A stretch of 64,000 nucleotides of DNA from Glandiceps talaboti (GCF_964340395.1 NC_135564.1:5102861-5166860), one strand, 5' to 3'. Positions 27,326 through 39,472 are shown, counted from the first letter of the stretch. A program made the numbers and translations. Notes: generated by a model not told the origin, from the sequence alone.

Positions 27326-27721
27326 GAACTCCTTGTGTTAATTTGTCCAAGGGGTTGAATCTAATAAAGATGTGACATTATTGCCTGAAACACAAACGCC
27401 AAAGGGTCATCGCTTCCGGTTGGCAAACAATTGATACAATGGCACTTGGTGTATGCAACTGCTATACAAGTTGACCACTGTATATGTATATCGTTACGCA
27501 AAAAGAGAACTGTTAGTTTTTGTATGGGTAATAAATTACCTGTTGTCTGTTGTCTTATTGCTAGTGTAGTCATTTCGTAAGAAGTTGGGGGCTGGAGTAA
27601 GAGTTCATTCTTTTCAATCAAAGAAGATGGGGGTTGATATTTTTTGCCATTGAACCATTGATAGGGACAGTTACAAGAGAAAGAACACGGAGCCGTATAT
27701 ATTTTATTTGTTTCTTTACAG

Positions 27722-28233
27722 AGTTTCAACCCAACACAGCCCCTTTGGTGATGACTTGGTCTGAATTCCTACATGCTGGTCTTGTACTCATACTTTGTCC
27801 AATTTGGCATTTCGTATGCAACTCCATTGGTAGCTTCATTACACTATCCCTGCACCTTCCTGACTTAGTGGCAAGAGGGTGTCTATTCTTTTTAAACTTT
27901 GTGTACACAGAAACAATACACCTTATCGCAGGAATATGGGGTAATGTTCGATTCATTGTCACAAACTATTTTCTACGGCAAGGCACAGACGATGGGGTCG
28001 TTTCATTCGTCTTGATAACATTAAGTAACGTGGAGAGGTCTGTACTGACTTTTCTCCTTCTTAACGATATCGTCCTATTGACCCCGTTTTGGGAATCTAT
28101 GCACGAGTTAAGCGTATGGGAACACGTGGTAATTGGCCTACCTGTATATGTGTCCTGGTTTATGGAGCCAAGAATGAAAATATTGCATAAAAATAACAAG
28201 AAAAAGAGGGCTTGGCAAATGATACAGAAGGAG
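27722..28233 (+). CDS. Death-domain/membrane protein gene 2, exon 3 (membrane region)
   Basis: Acceptor TTTGTTTCTTTACAG, donor GAG|GTAAGC (phase 0). Encodes residues 132-302. Hydrophobic segments suitable for membrane helices lie at about 148-172 (LHAGLVLILCPIWHFVCNSI), 183-203, 224-251 and 263-279, with short polar loops. The segment ends in a basic stretch, KNNKKKRAW, at about 287-295. The use of a second AG two bases on would give an early stop, which fixes this acceptor. I recognise no channel, transporter or receptor family. The membrane part is joined to a cytoplasmic-type death domain, so I infer an N-terminus on the cytosolic side and no signal peptide. Confidence 0.82.
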
Positions 28234-28893
28234 GTAAGCAGTGTGGTCATCTATAATCTAATACCGCATTTGGAGTCTGCCGTAGTTCGAGTAACCTGTA
28301 CAACGAGTAATACTGAAGTAACACACTTTCTCTATATGCTACACTCGTTTGTAACAAGTGTAAAAGTATAATGTTTCAATTGGTTGATTTAAAAGCCTGG
28401 CATGTCACGGGTCCTTCTAATATGGTCGATTACCAAATGAAAGAGTATACGTTTATAGTTGATATGGATGATATAGACGATTGTGGTACATGTGGAAAAT
28501 TTTGTACTTAGGTGTTATTGGTTGTATATACCAGAAAAAAAAATATGATTGAATTATAAGCAGAGAAATAACTCTCCAATAATGGTTAACTATATATAGT
28601 TCTTCTGTGTCAATGACAACAAAGAGCAGTCAAAAAGCAAAAGTGTGCACGTGTTTTCTTTAATCCAAACCTCACAAGTATGTTTGGAAAATAGAAGCTC
28701 AGATCAAATTAATCAAGGTTGATGAGTGAAACTATCGTTGGACAAAAAATATTTCAAATATTAGAAATGGTACAGTCAAGAAGTACATAATGGATCACAC
28801 GATGAAGCTCAAACTCGCGGTGTTATATGATTATAAATGCAGGAATACTGAAGTGTACCAAATACTGATCAGTTTCATTGCTTGTTTACACAG

Positions 28894-29286
28894 GATAGAA
28901 TTCATTGGACAATTTGCAATGCAAGAATTGAAGAGTTGGAAAGGAGTGAAACAGAAGAAATGATAGAGATCCGACACGCTCTAATCTGTCTCATTCCAAT
29001 TCAAATGGTTTTGTTGATCAGCTGCTACCATCTCATATATTGTCATCGAGATACATGTACTCGCGTTATGACTGCTTGCTCCAGGGATATTCCTAGGTCG
29101 TTTTTTCTCGTGATGTTCCTACATCTCTTCGACTGCTGTTATAGAATATTCCTCTTGGTAAGATTCTACATCAAACTGGATCCAACCGGTCGTTTCTACA
29201 TGCCATATAAGGAAATCAAAGAGGAACATGACATAATTCTGAAGTCCCTCACCAATTCCAAGCGACTCCATGCGACGGCCGAGTGA
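28894..29286 (+). CDS. Death-domain/membrane protein gene 2, exon 4 (C-terminus)
   Basis: Acceptor GCTTGTTTACACAG, phase 0, ending at a TGA (29,284-29,286). Encodes residues 303-432. An acidic, probably helical stretch (IEELERSETEEMIEI, about 314-328) is followed by two hydrophobic segments at about 331-351 (LICLIPIQMVLLISCYHLIY) and 371-395, and a charged tail. Cys and His are frequent near the membrane segments (C346, C352, C357, C364, C383, C384). No enzyme motif is visible. The 3' untranslated region and poly(A) site are not certain. Confidence 0.8.
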   Translation, partial: DRIHWTICNARIEELERSETEEMIEIRHALICLIPIQMVLLISCYHLIYCHRDTCTRVMTACSRDIPRSFFLVMFLHLFDCCYRIFLLVRFYIKLDPTGRFYMPYKEIKEEHDIILKSLTNSKRLHATAE

Positions 29287-31305
29287 CGCTTTAAACTGAT
29301 GCAGTTTATCAAGATCCGAAGTTAGAAAACCATGGTGTGTTAGGCTAGCTACCCTTACATGTTGTATTTAACTGTAAATAATACATGTACATGTAAAATG
29401 TTAAGCAACTGAGTTCAAATCGTATGCAGTCCGTTTCATAGTGTTTGCTGGTACAGCTACACATAAACAAATTGAAACTACATTAACATAAGAAAATCAC
29501 AATGTCTTGCTATACAGTTTGTCTAAAATGAGATAAACCATTTGATATATATAGTCCTATTGCTACTAGCCACGGGCACGCTTGCACCAATGTTTTAATG
29601 TCCACTTTTGACGTCTGCATGTGGCACTTTAGTTCATCGATCATTTTATTTCAAACTAAATGTTGCAAGAAACTATAGTCATTCAATCTTGCGTAGCATG
29701 GCCGTGTCTTAATGGTTTCTGTGAGGTTGTAACAACTAGTTAGTGAACACTAACATGAAACGGGTTGTAAATACACAGTACATTATATTCTATCTTAGAA
29801 TTATCAGTTATGCAGTTTAAGCTAGTTATCAGTTACTTGTCAGTTAGTGAGTTATTATACATTTCTATGTATTCAACGTTGAATTTGTATGCCATACTGA
29901 TATCAGTACCAACACTTGAAGTGATATACATAGATATAGAGTGCATGTGACTGTGATTTTCTTTTTTGTCTTTCTACTTGTATGTTTATATACCTTAAGT
30001 TTTGGTTCTTGAAGACTTACAAGAAAGATCATTCACTCCTTGTAGGACTAGTTTGAAAGGTGCAGTCGTCGTTGACATGGTCCACTTGTACCTCAGACGT
30101 CGACTACCAAACAATAATTTGTGGTTTGAGCTTATGCTAACCACTCGCCACGGTTGAGTATATAGCGGAAACAACGTCTGGATCTGTCAAATTACTTGCG
30201 AACCACAATCAACTGTAATGTGTATAATTTTCGTTAATAACTTAATTTCGAAGAGATATATAATTACCTTAAATTGATAAATTTACGTTTCTAAATAAGA
30301 TTTTGAAAGTAATTACTTGCTATAACAAGAACTAAAGTGTGAAGGGAATGTGCGTTCTTGACCATTGCCTGCGTTTTTAACATATGCATAATATGCCATT
30401 TCGAGCTTTTACAAAATGTAATGATTTCGTAGTGAACTAATTATAATTTCAAGCTTGACAACCACTTTAGTGTCCTGTCGTATACTCTATTTGTACTTTA
30501 TCAACTCGGCGTAACTTTGGATAATTCACAAATGTTACAAAACAAAAGAAATCCCATACGGCCATAGAGGGCACTATACCTAATAAAAAACCTGTAAACG
30601 CAATTAATCACTATCAGACACCTCAGATTACTATAGAACTTCAAACACATAGTGGTTTGAGCACAGATACAAGTGCTTCAAAATCTATTTTAGAAATGCA
30701 CTTAAACGTAATATTTTAAGTTTTTTGCAATCCATGTGGCGACTTCCCTTTTATTTGTAAGTTGCCCTGAATGCAATAGTACATCATCACTAATATATTC
30801 TGTCATTCACATGTACGATTTTGAGCGTTCGGGTTGATTTGCCACCCCGAAATGTTCATTTCAGACAACGTGACATAGGCTGGGGGGGGGGGGGCACTCC
30901 ATGAGTAATCAGACTGGGGGGGGGGTTGTGCCTCTGTACAGCAGACCGCGAAACCTAAGGTGTTGTCATACCACGGTTTACACGAAAAAGCAGACCTTTT
31001 CTCATACGAACTTACGTCTTGTATATTCTAACACTGTCTGCCTGGATGGGGTGAGATCACCGCCAAATTAGAATTTTTTATGTATGATTTTATTATATTT
31101 AATCGTCTAATATCCCTGTTATATCACTTTTACCTTTATCTAGTAGTTATTTCAATAGCAATTCATAAAAGTATCATTATTTTGTCATCAATTGAGGGTT
31201 TTGTTATTTGTATTTATTCGCCTAACATGACAAAGAACTACGGCATGATTTGGCCTACTTATAATTCAGATTTGATGACGACCACTCTAAAGAAAAATAT
31301 TGTAT
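29287..31305. other. Intergenic, no gene recognised
   Basis: Probably begins with the 3' untranslated region of gene 2. Possible AATAAA signals are distant (for example about 30,582). G tracts occur at about 30,881-30,894 and 30,917-30,925. No gene or RNA recognised. Confidence 0.5.
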
Positions 31306-31603
31306 GTTGTACTAATGCTTGTCAAGAAGAGGAAACTGAAATGGTATGTGCACGTCACTAGACTAGGCCAACCGGTACCAGCCTTGCAAAAACCATCCTT
31401 CAAGGCACAGTACCAGGAGGAAGGTGTAGAGGTAGACAGAGAACAAGAGATGGGAGGACAACATCCGGGAGTGAGCGGGCCTGTCCTTCGCCAGATCGCA
31501 GGGGGGCCGCAGCAGATCGTGACAAGTGGCGAGACAGGGTCAGGGTATCATCACGTCGTCCGGGCACGTAGTGCCTCAACAACTCCACCCAGGGGTTATG
31601 AGA
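31306..31603 (+). pseudogene. Decayed RTE-like LINE 3' end
   Basis: Three reading frames in turn carry the C-terminal signature of an RTE-type non-LTR retrotransposon. Frame 1 has KKRKLKWYVHVTR (about 31,328-31,366). Frame 2 has SLAKTILQGTVPGGR. Frame 3 has KRWEDNIRE, then an in-frame TGA and AGLSFARSQ. Finally frame 2 again gives AAADRDKWRDRV before a TAG near 31,571. The basic, Trp-containing KLKWxxHVTR and RWEDNI motifs are well known at the end of these proteins. Frameshifts and a stop make it non-functional. The LINE 3' end is followed directly by a (TAG)n tract that is probably its amplified tail. Confidence 0.7.
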
Positions 31604-31604
31604 C

Positions 31605-31665
<61 letters not shown>

Positions 31666-31706
31666 ATAGTAGTAGTAGCAGTAGCAGTAGCAGTAGTAGC
31701 AGTATC

Positions 31707-31786
<80 letters not shown>

Positions 31787-31822
31787 CAGTAGCAGTAGCA
31801 GCAGCAGCAGCAGCAGCAGCCG
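31604..31822. repeat. (TAG)n/(CAG)n trinucleotide tract
   Basis: About 70 units of GTA with GCA/CAG variants near 31,676-31,705 and 31,787-31,820. It begins immediately after the LINE 3' end and likely expanded from its 3' tail. Poly-Val, poly-Leu and poly-Thr frames are artefacts. Confidence 0.97.
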
Positions 31823-34267
31823 CCAAATTGCCAAATGTAAAGGTAAATACAGGAAAACCAGCCTATCTAACATCAGACTACCGGGCTTTTCTACTGTCAT
31901 TGTGGGAGCACCAGAGCGTAAATTAAGGTCGCCCGGGTCAGACGAAGCATGCACAATGGATGCATAGTGTCATCTCGGATCGTTATGGCAACCGTGACGT
32001 CCAATCCCCGAACAGCTGACTCATATTTCTTTGTCTGTACTTAATTTATTATGGAAACAGTTTCTTGAATAGTACGATCTTTTAAATTAAAAGTATCATA
32101 AATTATCAAACTGCTGGCTATGGATGGATCTTGATTGATATTTGATCGAAGACTCAGAGGCTAGGTATTCCACTTGAAACTTTATATATATATAAGGCTT
32201 ATAGTTGAACACTGGCATTGAAAAGGTTTACTGCTGTACGTACGTGTGAAATCAAAAGCGGGGATCTTTATATTTAAAATCATAATGCTGGGGGTAAATT
32301 TTATGTAAGGAAGATCAATTCGCACGATATATCACACTTGTATCCCCTCTTCAAAAATATTATTGGTTTCCGGAGTTCGACCGTGTGTAATTCAACTTTA
32401 AGTTCATTGAAAATGGACAAGACTCGGAGAAGTGCAATGTTTTCAAAGAGGGCGCTAACACTTTCACGACCTTTTAACCACATCCATGCATGATATTCTA
32501 CACATTCTAATCAGACAGACACTCGTCGTGAATGCTGGGTCTGTTTTCCGAGAGAATATTCAGCCGATTAGCCGAAGCGGATGTGTAATTAAAATTGAAC
32601 ACGGCTATTGCTTATTAGGACGTCGTTCAACAGTCACACAAGACACCAGAGTGAGATTGTAGGTAGGTCCGCCTGTAGAATACTGTTAGTATTTGGTCAC
32701 TGTTTTTATTGGGCGGTGACTACTCGTCTATTGACCGTACAGTGCCGATGTTCATGTAGTCTGTTAGTGTCACTGTCCTGCGTTTGGGTCAAATCGTCGC
32801 CTCAGGGCGACATTTCAATGTCACTGCATGTATTCTTTATTTTCCAACCACGATTCTCCCGGGTAAATCCTTGCAGGAAATATGCGATCTGAAAACTCCG
32901 ACACGTCTTCGTTTATAAATCACGCCCGTATATATTTTAAGAGCCGTCGACAGCATAGCGCTAACGAATGATTTTCTTTAATAGAACTGAATGGAGAAGC
33001 TGAAGTGACAAATTATTTTACTTTCTTATCTTTGGGTACATTTAAACTCAGGAAAGGCCCCGTATTCCTACAGAACTATACATTCAGACGGACTATGGCA
33101 GCAAAATTCGTAACTTGCACGTTGAAAAAAAGCGTAATTGTGCGAAACAGATATACATGTGTGAACCCAGGACGTAGATGTAAACAAAATTGTAGATATA
33201 TAGTCCTGTTGATTCATTTTGTAAGATCACGGTACGCGTCCCGGTATCTGTCAGACTTGTGTACTAGGATCACTGTAGATGTAGAACTGAGTGTTACAGT
33301 ACGAGTGCACTTGATTCCAAACTTCATTAATCAATTTTTCAGGAGTCAAATTTATGTCATTCCATGTGTACGTTTTGAAAACAAGATTATATTGGGCGGG
33401 GCGTTGTATTGGATTGTAGCACACATTTTCGCGCCAAGTATTGCCATGGCATAACGAACACATGCCCGGTGATGTATAAACAATGTTTTGATTTTGAGGC
33501 GGGTTTCGTTACTGGCTTTCATACGTAAGAGACAAAACACGCAATTGCAAAGAAATGACGATTTCTCCGTACAGTAATAACCCCAGACAGTAACCAGCAT
33601 TCACCTTGAAAGATATACCTCATGGTAGTCTGACCATTCAGAAGTTATTCTAAGAATGTGATCTCCCTCATAATTCAAGTTCACATGTAATACTAAACTG
33701 CTGGAGACTAATGTCTCTGCTCAATGTGATTAAAATGGTTTGTTTACGTTGGCTAACACTTCGACCTCCACAGAGATCTGTCATAAAAAATTATGTTTAC
33801 ATGTAATATACAGTGTATTTTGTTTTGGGATGGTAACCAAGGCAAAATGCGTTACAAAAAATATGTATAAAGTAGTTCTACCTGTACTGAGATCTGTCAT
33901 ATATGTTATATTTTGTTTTGGGATGGTGACCAAGGCAAAATGCATTACATATGTAAAATAAGTGTCTGTGGTTCTTTACGTTTTCGACAAATGGGGTGAT
34001 TATTAGTACAATAGATAAGTGTTTGACATGCATTCTTAGCAACTGTATCCATTGAAATGTAGTGAGTATTCTGCCCAACATTAATCATTATCACAGAGTT
34101 TACCGTATATTTGTAGACTTATTTTCTTATTGGTTACTTATAGGTCAGTAGCAGTGTCAATGAACTTGGGTGGATCTCATTGTATCCTTGGTAACAAGGA
34201 TTGATGGTGTGTTTTTCGTTTGTTATGAGGACACAGTGCTTGACAATGCTTGTCTGAACAGTTAACA
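31823..34267. other. Intergenic, CpG-richer in part, no gene recognised
   Basis: Positions 32,500-33,480 are less AT-rich and contain several CpGs and a GGGCGGGGCG motif at about 33,396, which could be promoter DNA. An open frame at 33,005-33,454 begins with GTG and has no domain or splice support. I leave it uncalled. Confidence 0.45.
33773..33960 (+). repeat. 116-bp tandem duplication
   Basis: AGATCTGTCATA and TTTTGTTTTGGGATGGTxAC followed by CAAGGCAAAATGCxTTAC occur twice, 116 bp apart (33,773 and 33,889). The second copy is partial. Confidence 0.85.
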
Positions 34268-34352
34268 TTAGTCCTGCTTGCAGATGGTTCATGGGTCTAG
34301 ATTACTGATGGGGAAGGAAGGAACGATTTACTCTGTATGCAAGCAGGACTAA
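34268..34352. mobile_element. Miniature hAT-like element, copy 2
   Basis: An 85-bp unit with perfect 15-bp terminal inverted repeats, TTAGTCCTGCTTGCA and its complement. Its reverse complement matches the 19,114-19,190 copy (CTTGCATACxGAGTAAxTCG and ACCATCTGCAAGCAGGACTA). The flanking octamers GTTAACAT and ATTTACAT match at 6 of 8 positions, so the target duplication is eroded, as expected of an older copy. Confidence 0.65.
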
Positions 34353-34806
34353 ATTTACATGTAAATCTTGTGATAAAAATGTCCAGAATGTCACCATTTT
34401 TGAGGATCAAAGTGGTAACAAATTGATTTTCAGATTTGGAACCCCCCCCCCCCCCCCCCATGATTTTTGGGATCATTCATTTAATAATTTCTTTAAGCAA
34501 TTCTCTGCAAAGCTCTACAAATGTTTATTTTACACTGACTTAAATACTTAGTAGGGTTTTAGTCACATGATTGGAACAACTGATATGTAACCTTTGACCT
34601 CACTGGCAGACATAGTCCCTGACAATATAATCTCATTATCATTCAGCTTGGCAAGCTCTCTTCAGTGCCTTTTGTATATCATGATAAACAACTCCATTGT
34701 TCAGTTTACTTGAAGTATACTTAAAATGAGGAAATAGTGAATATTCATGATTACCAAGAAAAAAGTATATAATTATAAATTACTAACTTTCATTTTAATT
34801 TTGTAG

Positions 34807-34842
34807 ATCTGGTTATTTGAGAAATAAAACTCTGAGTGAAGG
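34807..34842 (+). other. Possible small non-coding exon
   Basis: 36 nt between acceptor TTTTAATTTTGTAG and donor GTAAGT. It contains a stop in frame (GAA ATA AAA / TAA), so it could only be a 5' untranslated exon, perhaps of the gene starting at 36,564. Weak support. Confidence 0.2.
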
Positions 34843-36500
34843 TAAGTGTACATGTATTTTGTGGTGTCAAATTTCAATACAAAACAGTTTTATGTGATTT
34901 TTACCCAAACTAATCAACATTTCAAACAAATTACACTGTCCTATACTCATATGAATTCCCTAAGTATGAAACTTGTAAGTATGAAACAACTTGAAAATTA
35001 ACACAACAAAAATTAACACCACTGCAAATAATTCTCTGAAGAAAGAAAATGAATGATACAGGTAGCTGTGGAAATACATGTATATGTAGAGTTAGTAACA
35101 GATGGTCTAGTTAGTATTGTCACCACCCTACAGAATTCTATGTTAACTACTATCATGTGATGAACCAGTATTTACATTTGCCTTACAGCAATATTTTCTT
35201 TTGTTTTGTGACTAAATGATTGTACTCAGATCAGCAGTTTTGTGATCTTTTCTATGATATTGGGTTCTATTTGTCACCGAGTAGGCTTCAACGTCACTGA
35301 AGAAGAGTAATTCTTTTGTTTGAAAACAGGAAATGTTATACTCTTTTTAACTTTACAGACAGCCATTTTATATACTTGCTTATACCAGTTATAGTCTTTA
35401 GAATTTAGAACTTGAATTTCTGTCCATGTCATAAAACCATCGGCCTAAGTACAGTACTGTTCAAAACTCCACCAAGAGATATTTTTCTGTGCACTAGTGG
35501 ACAAACATGCCTTATGATTTTAGTCAATTTTGGTCAATTTTGTTGTAAAACCACTGGCTTTGTTCAAGATGGCACACTATCACAAGATGTTGTTTTTTTA
35601 TGATTGCATTAGTGGAAAAATATACCCTGGATTCCAGACTTATTTTTTGCCAATTTTAGGATATGACAAGTTTGACATTTTTTCCAGGCTGAAGTGAACT
35701 GATTTTACAAATAGTGTTAACGTAATCTAAGTTTCAATATCATCAAACAAATTGCTATCGGGCTTCAAAAAACTAGATAAATAAATTTCATGTGAATATA
35801 ACAGATTCCAGATTGTTTGTCAATTAAGGGATTTTCACCCTATTTCAAACAATTTGAAATAACATTTTCTGTTTTCAAAAACTATATGTCTTTTCCAGTC
35901 TGTGAATCAATCTGTCACCCCTCCTTGTAAAAAGCTACGTCAACAATCATTATAAGACATATGATTTGTTAGCATCAATGAAAATATCAAATTATATTCT
36001 TAAGATATTGCCCAATTATAGAAAAATCATCATTTATGCAAATACATCATTAATATTCATTGTACATTTACCAAAACCTAGTCGCTTCTAGCTATTACCC
36101 AGAAGAACATGTGTACGAAATTTAATTTCAATACAAGCAGTCATCTTTGAGAAAACGATGACACAGACAGAGACACACACACAGATATGCACAGACAGTC
36201 GTCACCATACTATAACCTTCCCCTCAGAAGGTAAATTTTCAGGGGTGTGATTTTTAACAATAGTCTTGTCAGTTAAGAGAATGATATATTCCACAACCAA
36301 AGCAATATATCATTTCATGGTCAAGCTATGTCAGTACACACACATTTACTCATACCGGTATTTGCCGAGGGTCAAGTATTAAAACGAACAAGATAATTTA
36401 TGGATGTACATCAAATAAATGATATGATTCAAAATATGTTGTGTTTATTTAATGAATACTAGGAACTGAGAACAGAAGACACAGTGTTGAATCAGTACCA
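34843..36500. other. AT-rich non-coding stretch
   Basis: No gene recognised. The part at about 36,060-36,235 (ending in short CAGA/CA runs) has the look of a dispersed-element end, but no second copy is present in the window. Confidence 0.4.
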
Positions 36501-36563
36501 GGTAGTTGGGTCAGTTGAACAGAGCGGTATTTTTGTGAGCGGTCTATTGCAACATACATAACT

Positions 36564-36599
36564 ATGACGGACAAGCCACCACCTTATAACCCAGACCAG
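36564..36599 (+). CDS. Probable first coding exon, PPPY-containing protein
   Basis: The ATG at 36,564 opens 12 codons, MTDKPPPYNPDQ, ending at a consensus donor (CCAG|GTAAGT) in phase 0. PPPY is the binding motif for WW domains of NEDD4-type ubiquitin ligases. N-terminal PPPY or PPxY is common in small endosomal or lysosomal membrane proteins such as LITAF-, CDIP1- and BRI3-like proteins. That assignment is only a guess, because I could not find the next exon in 36,600-49,000. Upstream sequence (36,463-36,563) could be 5' untranslated region, possibly beginning after an acceptor-like AATACTAG at about 36,462. Confidence 0.5.
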
Positions 36600-37393
36600 G
36601 TAAGTTCCTCGTGGACTTTAATTAGGCCGGTTATAGAATGTGGGTGTGAAAGACAGTAATCAGGCAGAGCTTTCAAAAAAGTTGTCTTGAACAAAAGAAT
36701 GGTCTTATGTATGTAATACCCTATATCTAGATCCACTAATTAGATAATACAAGACTGTCGTTGGATTCAAACATTGGGATTACAGATCATTGTACCCAGA
36801 ATGTGTATTAAAGGCCAGGGTTTCAATCCCAGGTTCACATATTAGTTACGGTTATTAGTGGAGCCATAAGTTACATAAAATTACTCTTTTCTTTTGGACT
36901 AACATTTTCTTTAGCTCCGCTTGTTTTTCACACCTAAATTTTTTAATCCTAAATTGAACTAAGTTTTTAAGTCAGAGGGGATTTTTATAATCACATGACA
37001 TGCCTATAACAATAGATAATCCCCTATAATGCACATGTCTTGATCCTTTACATAAACCTTATCAATTGACCACAATTGTTATTTTAAAGGTCAGGGTTTC
37101 AATTCAAGGTTTTCTCGCATTAGTGTTTTTTTTATCTGTGAAGTTATAAGGACAAGATAGGATTATTCATTTGTACTGGGGTCATTGTAGCGGTATTCTA
37201 TACCTCTGACAGACAAGGAGATTAACGTTCTCTCTTAAATTGTAATCCTCCTCCTAACTGGGTGTTTCAAGTGACGTATTTTGTACTGTAACACTTTTGG
37301 AAATATCTGATACATTGAAAATGAAAAATCCAAGAAGTAAAGTACTGTAAGGTGTCGGGGTTGTTTTGTGTTTTACTTTAGGAAACAGTGACA

Positions 37394-37645
37394 TGTATGT
37401 ATGTATGTATGTATGTATGTATGTATGTATGTATGGGTATGTATGTATGTATGTATGTATGTATGTATGTATGTATGTATGTATGTATGGGTATGTATGT
37501 ATGTATGTATGTATGTATGTATGTATGGGTATGTATGGGTATGTATGTATGTATGTATGTATGTATGTATGTATGTATGTATGTATGGGTATGTATGGGT
37601 ATGTATGTATGTATGTATGTATGTATGTATGTATGTATGTATGTG
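37394..37645. repeat. (TGTA)n microsatellite with GGGTATG variants
   Basis: About 60 tetranucleotides with GGGTATG interruptions near 37,435, 37,489, 37,526, 37,536, 37,586 and 37,596. The paired interruptions 60 bp apart indicate an internal duplication of a 60-bp block. Confidence 0.97.
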
Positions 37646-37749
37646 TGACTACTGACAGACACAACCAGATCCAGTGTTGTGTTCTGTAAATATACAAGGA
37701 AAGATAAAGTATAACATTTGGTAATTAGATTGTAATCCTTTGTTTTGGC

Positions 37750-37781
37750 ATAGACCCTCCATGTGGGTGGAGAGTCTATGG
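37750..37781. repeat. Short hairpin
   Basis: CATAGACCCTCCA and TGGAGAGTCTATG form a near-perfect 13-bp stem around TGTGGG. No terminator or RNA gene context; possibly the remnant of a miniature element. Confidence 0.6.
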
Positions 37782-39403
37782 TTTTGGAAACCCAATTATT
37801 TTTCCTCCCACAGGTGTAACATATTATAGCTCCAAAAATGTACTCAAATTGAAAGATAAAGTAACATTTAGTGTTTGGTTACTGTGTGTAAATTTGTGAC
37901 AACAATTTTTATAATTACAAACATTTACTTGGTTTAGTGTTTTGTGCTTCAAAATGAAAGATAAGCAAATATTTCTAATTGATTTGTGTTGTGTGTTGCA
38001 CCCTAGTTTTGTTACCACTAGGTCAATTAGCTGTTCTATGTATAATGTAAACTGTATTGTACTAAGCTTTTCAGACTTGAAGATGCTTTTAACAGACGCT
38101 TTGGAAATTCAAATAGTAATTTTTTTCCATAGTATTTTGGTACACTTGATAAAATTTTTGATTGAAAGCATACACTGTAGACCTTGTTTATAGATAAGTG
38201 TCAACATGTTAACTTTGAAATGATCATATTTTTTATAAATTTCTTACTAAAAATAGAATATTTTATTACATGTTATTAGAATGAAGGTTAGCAGGAAATA
38301 AAGAGGTCAAATGAGTAATAAAATTACATGGTTTAAACCATCAAACTGTTCTCCTTTTTTTGAGTTGTCAAGAAATATGGGTTACATAAGGAGCCTTTTA
38401 ATTGCAACCATAAGCTGGTGATAAAAGTATAATTACTCTGATATTTCTCTGGCAATTGCCAGTCTTGGTTTACTAAGGTAGACACAAATTAAAACTGTTG
38501 TTGCAACATGTTGATATAAGCTATTGAGTGGATGTTAATTGGTTTAATTGTATTCACAGTAGAGTGACATTTCTAATGACTTCCATGAGCTTCAATGAAG
38601 CTGCATTATTGGAGACTTCAATTGTTTACAATATCTTGATCACAGGGTGATTTAAGACTCACAAAACAGAGGCACTGCTATCACCCACTTACGTAATGTA
38701 ACACATTAAACAACGATAATGTTAGTTTGTCTCTTTTAGTAAACCAATACCTTCAAAGTAGTAATGTCATACTTCATTGTACATAATATTGAAACATAAC
38801 TCAGCTTAACATTTCGCTGATTCACCTAAAACAAACAAAATGGAAGTGCCCATTAGTGGATCAGTAGATGTTTACACTCACTGCATAATGTGTTAATTGG
38901 GCAATCAGCCTGTTAGTTTATTCTAGGATTAGCAATCTACTAATAAATCCAAAGTTGCTAAACTCTGATATGAGAGTGATAAAGTAGGAAGTAGGAAAAA
39001 ACAGTGAGAGGAAACAATAGTTATGGTGGCAATAGTTAAAACTTGATAACCATGATAAAACCTTTATAAATTAAAAATCCAAAATAAATACCTAATCCTC
39101 ATCGATATGGCCACTTTAAGAACAACTACAACAACATTGATATACAAATAAAATTAGTTATATAACTTGAATTTACATACAAATGAGATTATTATATGGC
39201 CAAACAACTTTTCTACACAGTGTATACATACATCGGAAGGTGGGTTGGTGTCAACTCTACTAATAGAAAATATCAAAATGAATTAGTTTTAGTATTCATT
39301 CATTTATTCTCAGAAATGAAACAAAAAATACATGTAATACAACAAGTAAAAAGCTATAATAAATGGATACTCTAGTGTAACTAAACTGTTGGATGTATAT
39401 GTA

Positions 39404-39407
<4 letters not shown>

Positions 39408-39471
<64 letters not shown>
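39408..39471. repeat. (GT)n microsatellite
   Basis: About 31 GT units preceded by TATGTATG. It directly adjoins the dispersed repeat at 39,472. Confidence 0.97.

Positions 39472-39472
<1 letters not shown>

Noticed and set aside
31300-31954. Frames of about 180-210 residues with poly-Val and poly-Leu
   Set aside because: They combine a decayed LINE end in one frame with a (TAG)n tract; not a gene.
33005-33454. A 149-codon open frame
   Set aside because: Starts at GTG, no Kozak context, domain, splice sites or paralogue. Length is plausible by chance in a CpG-richer stretch.
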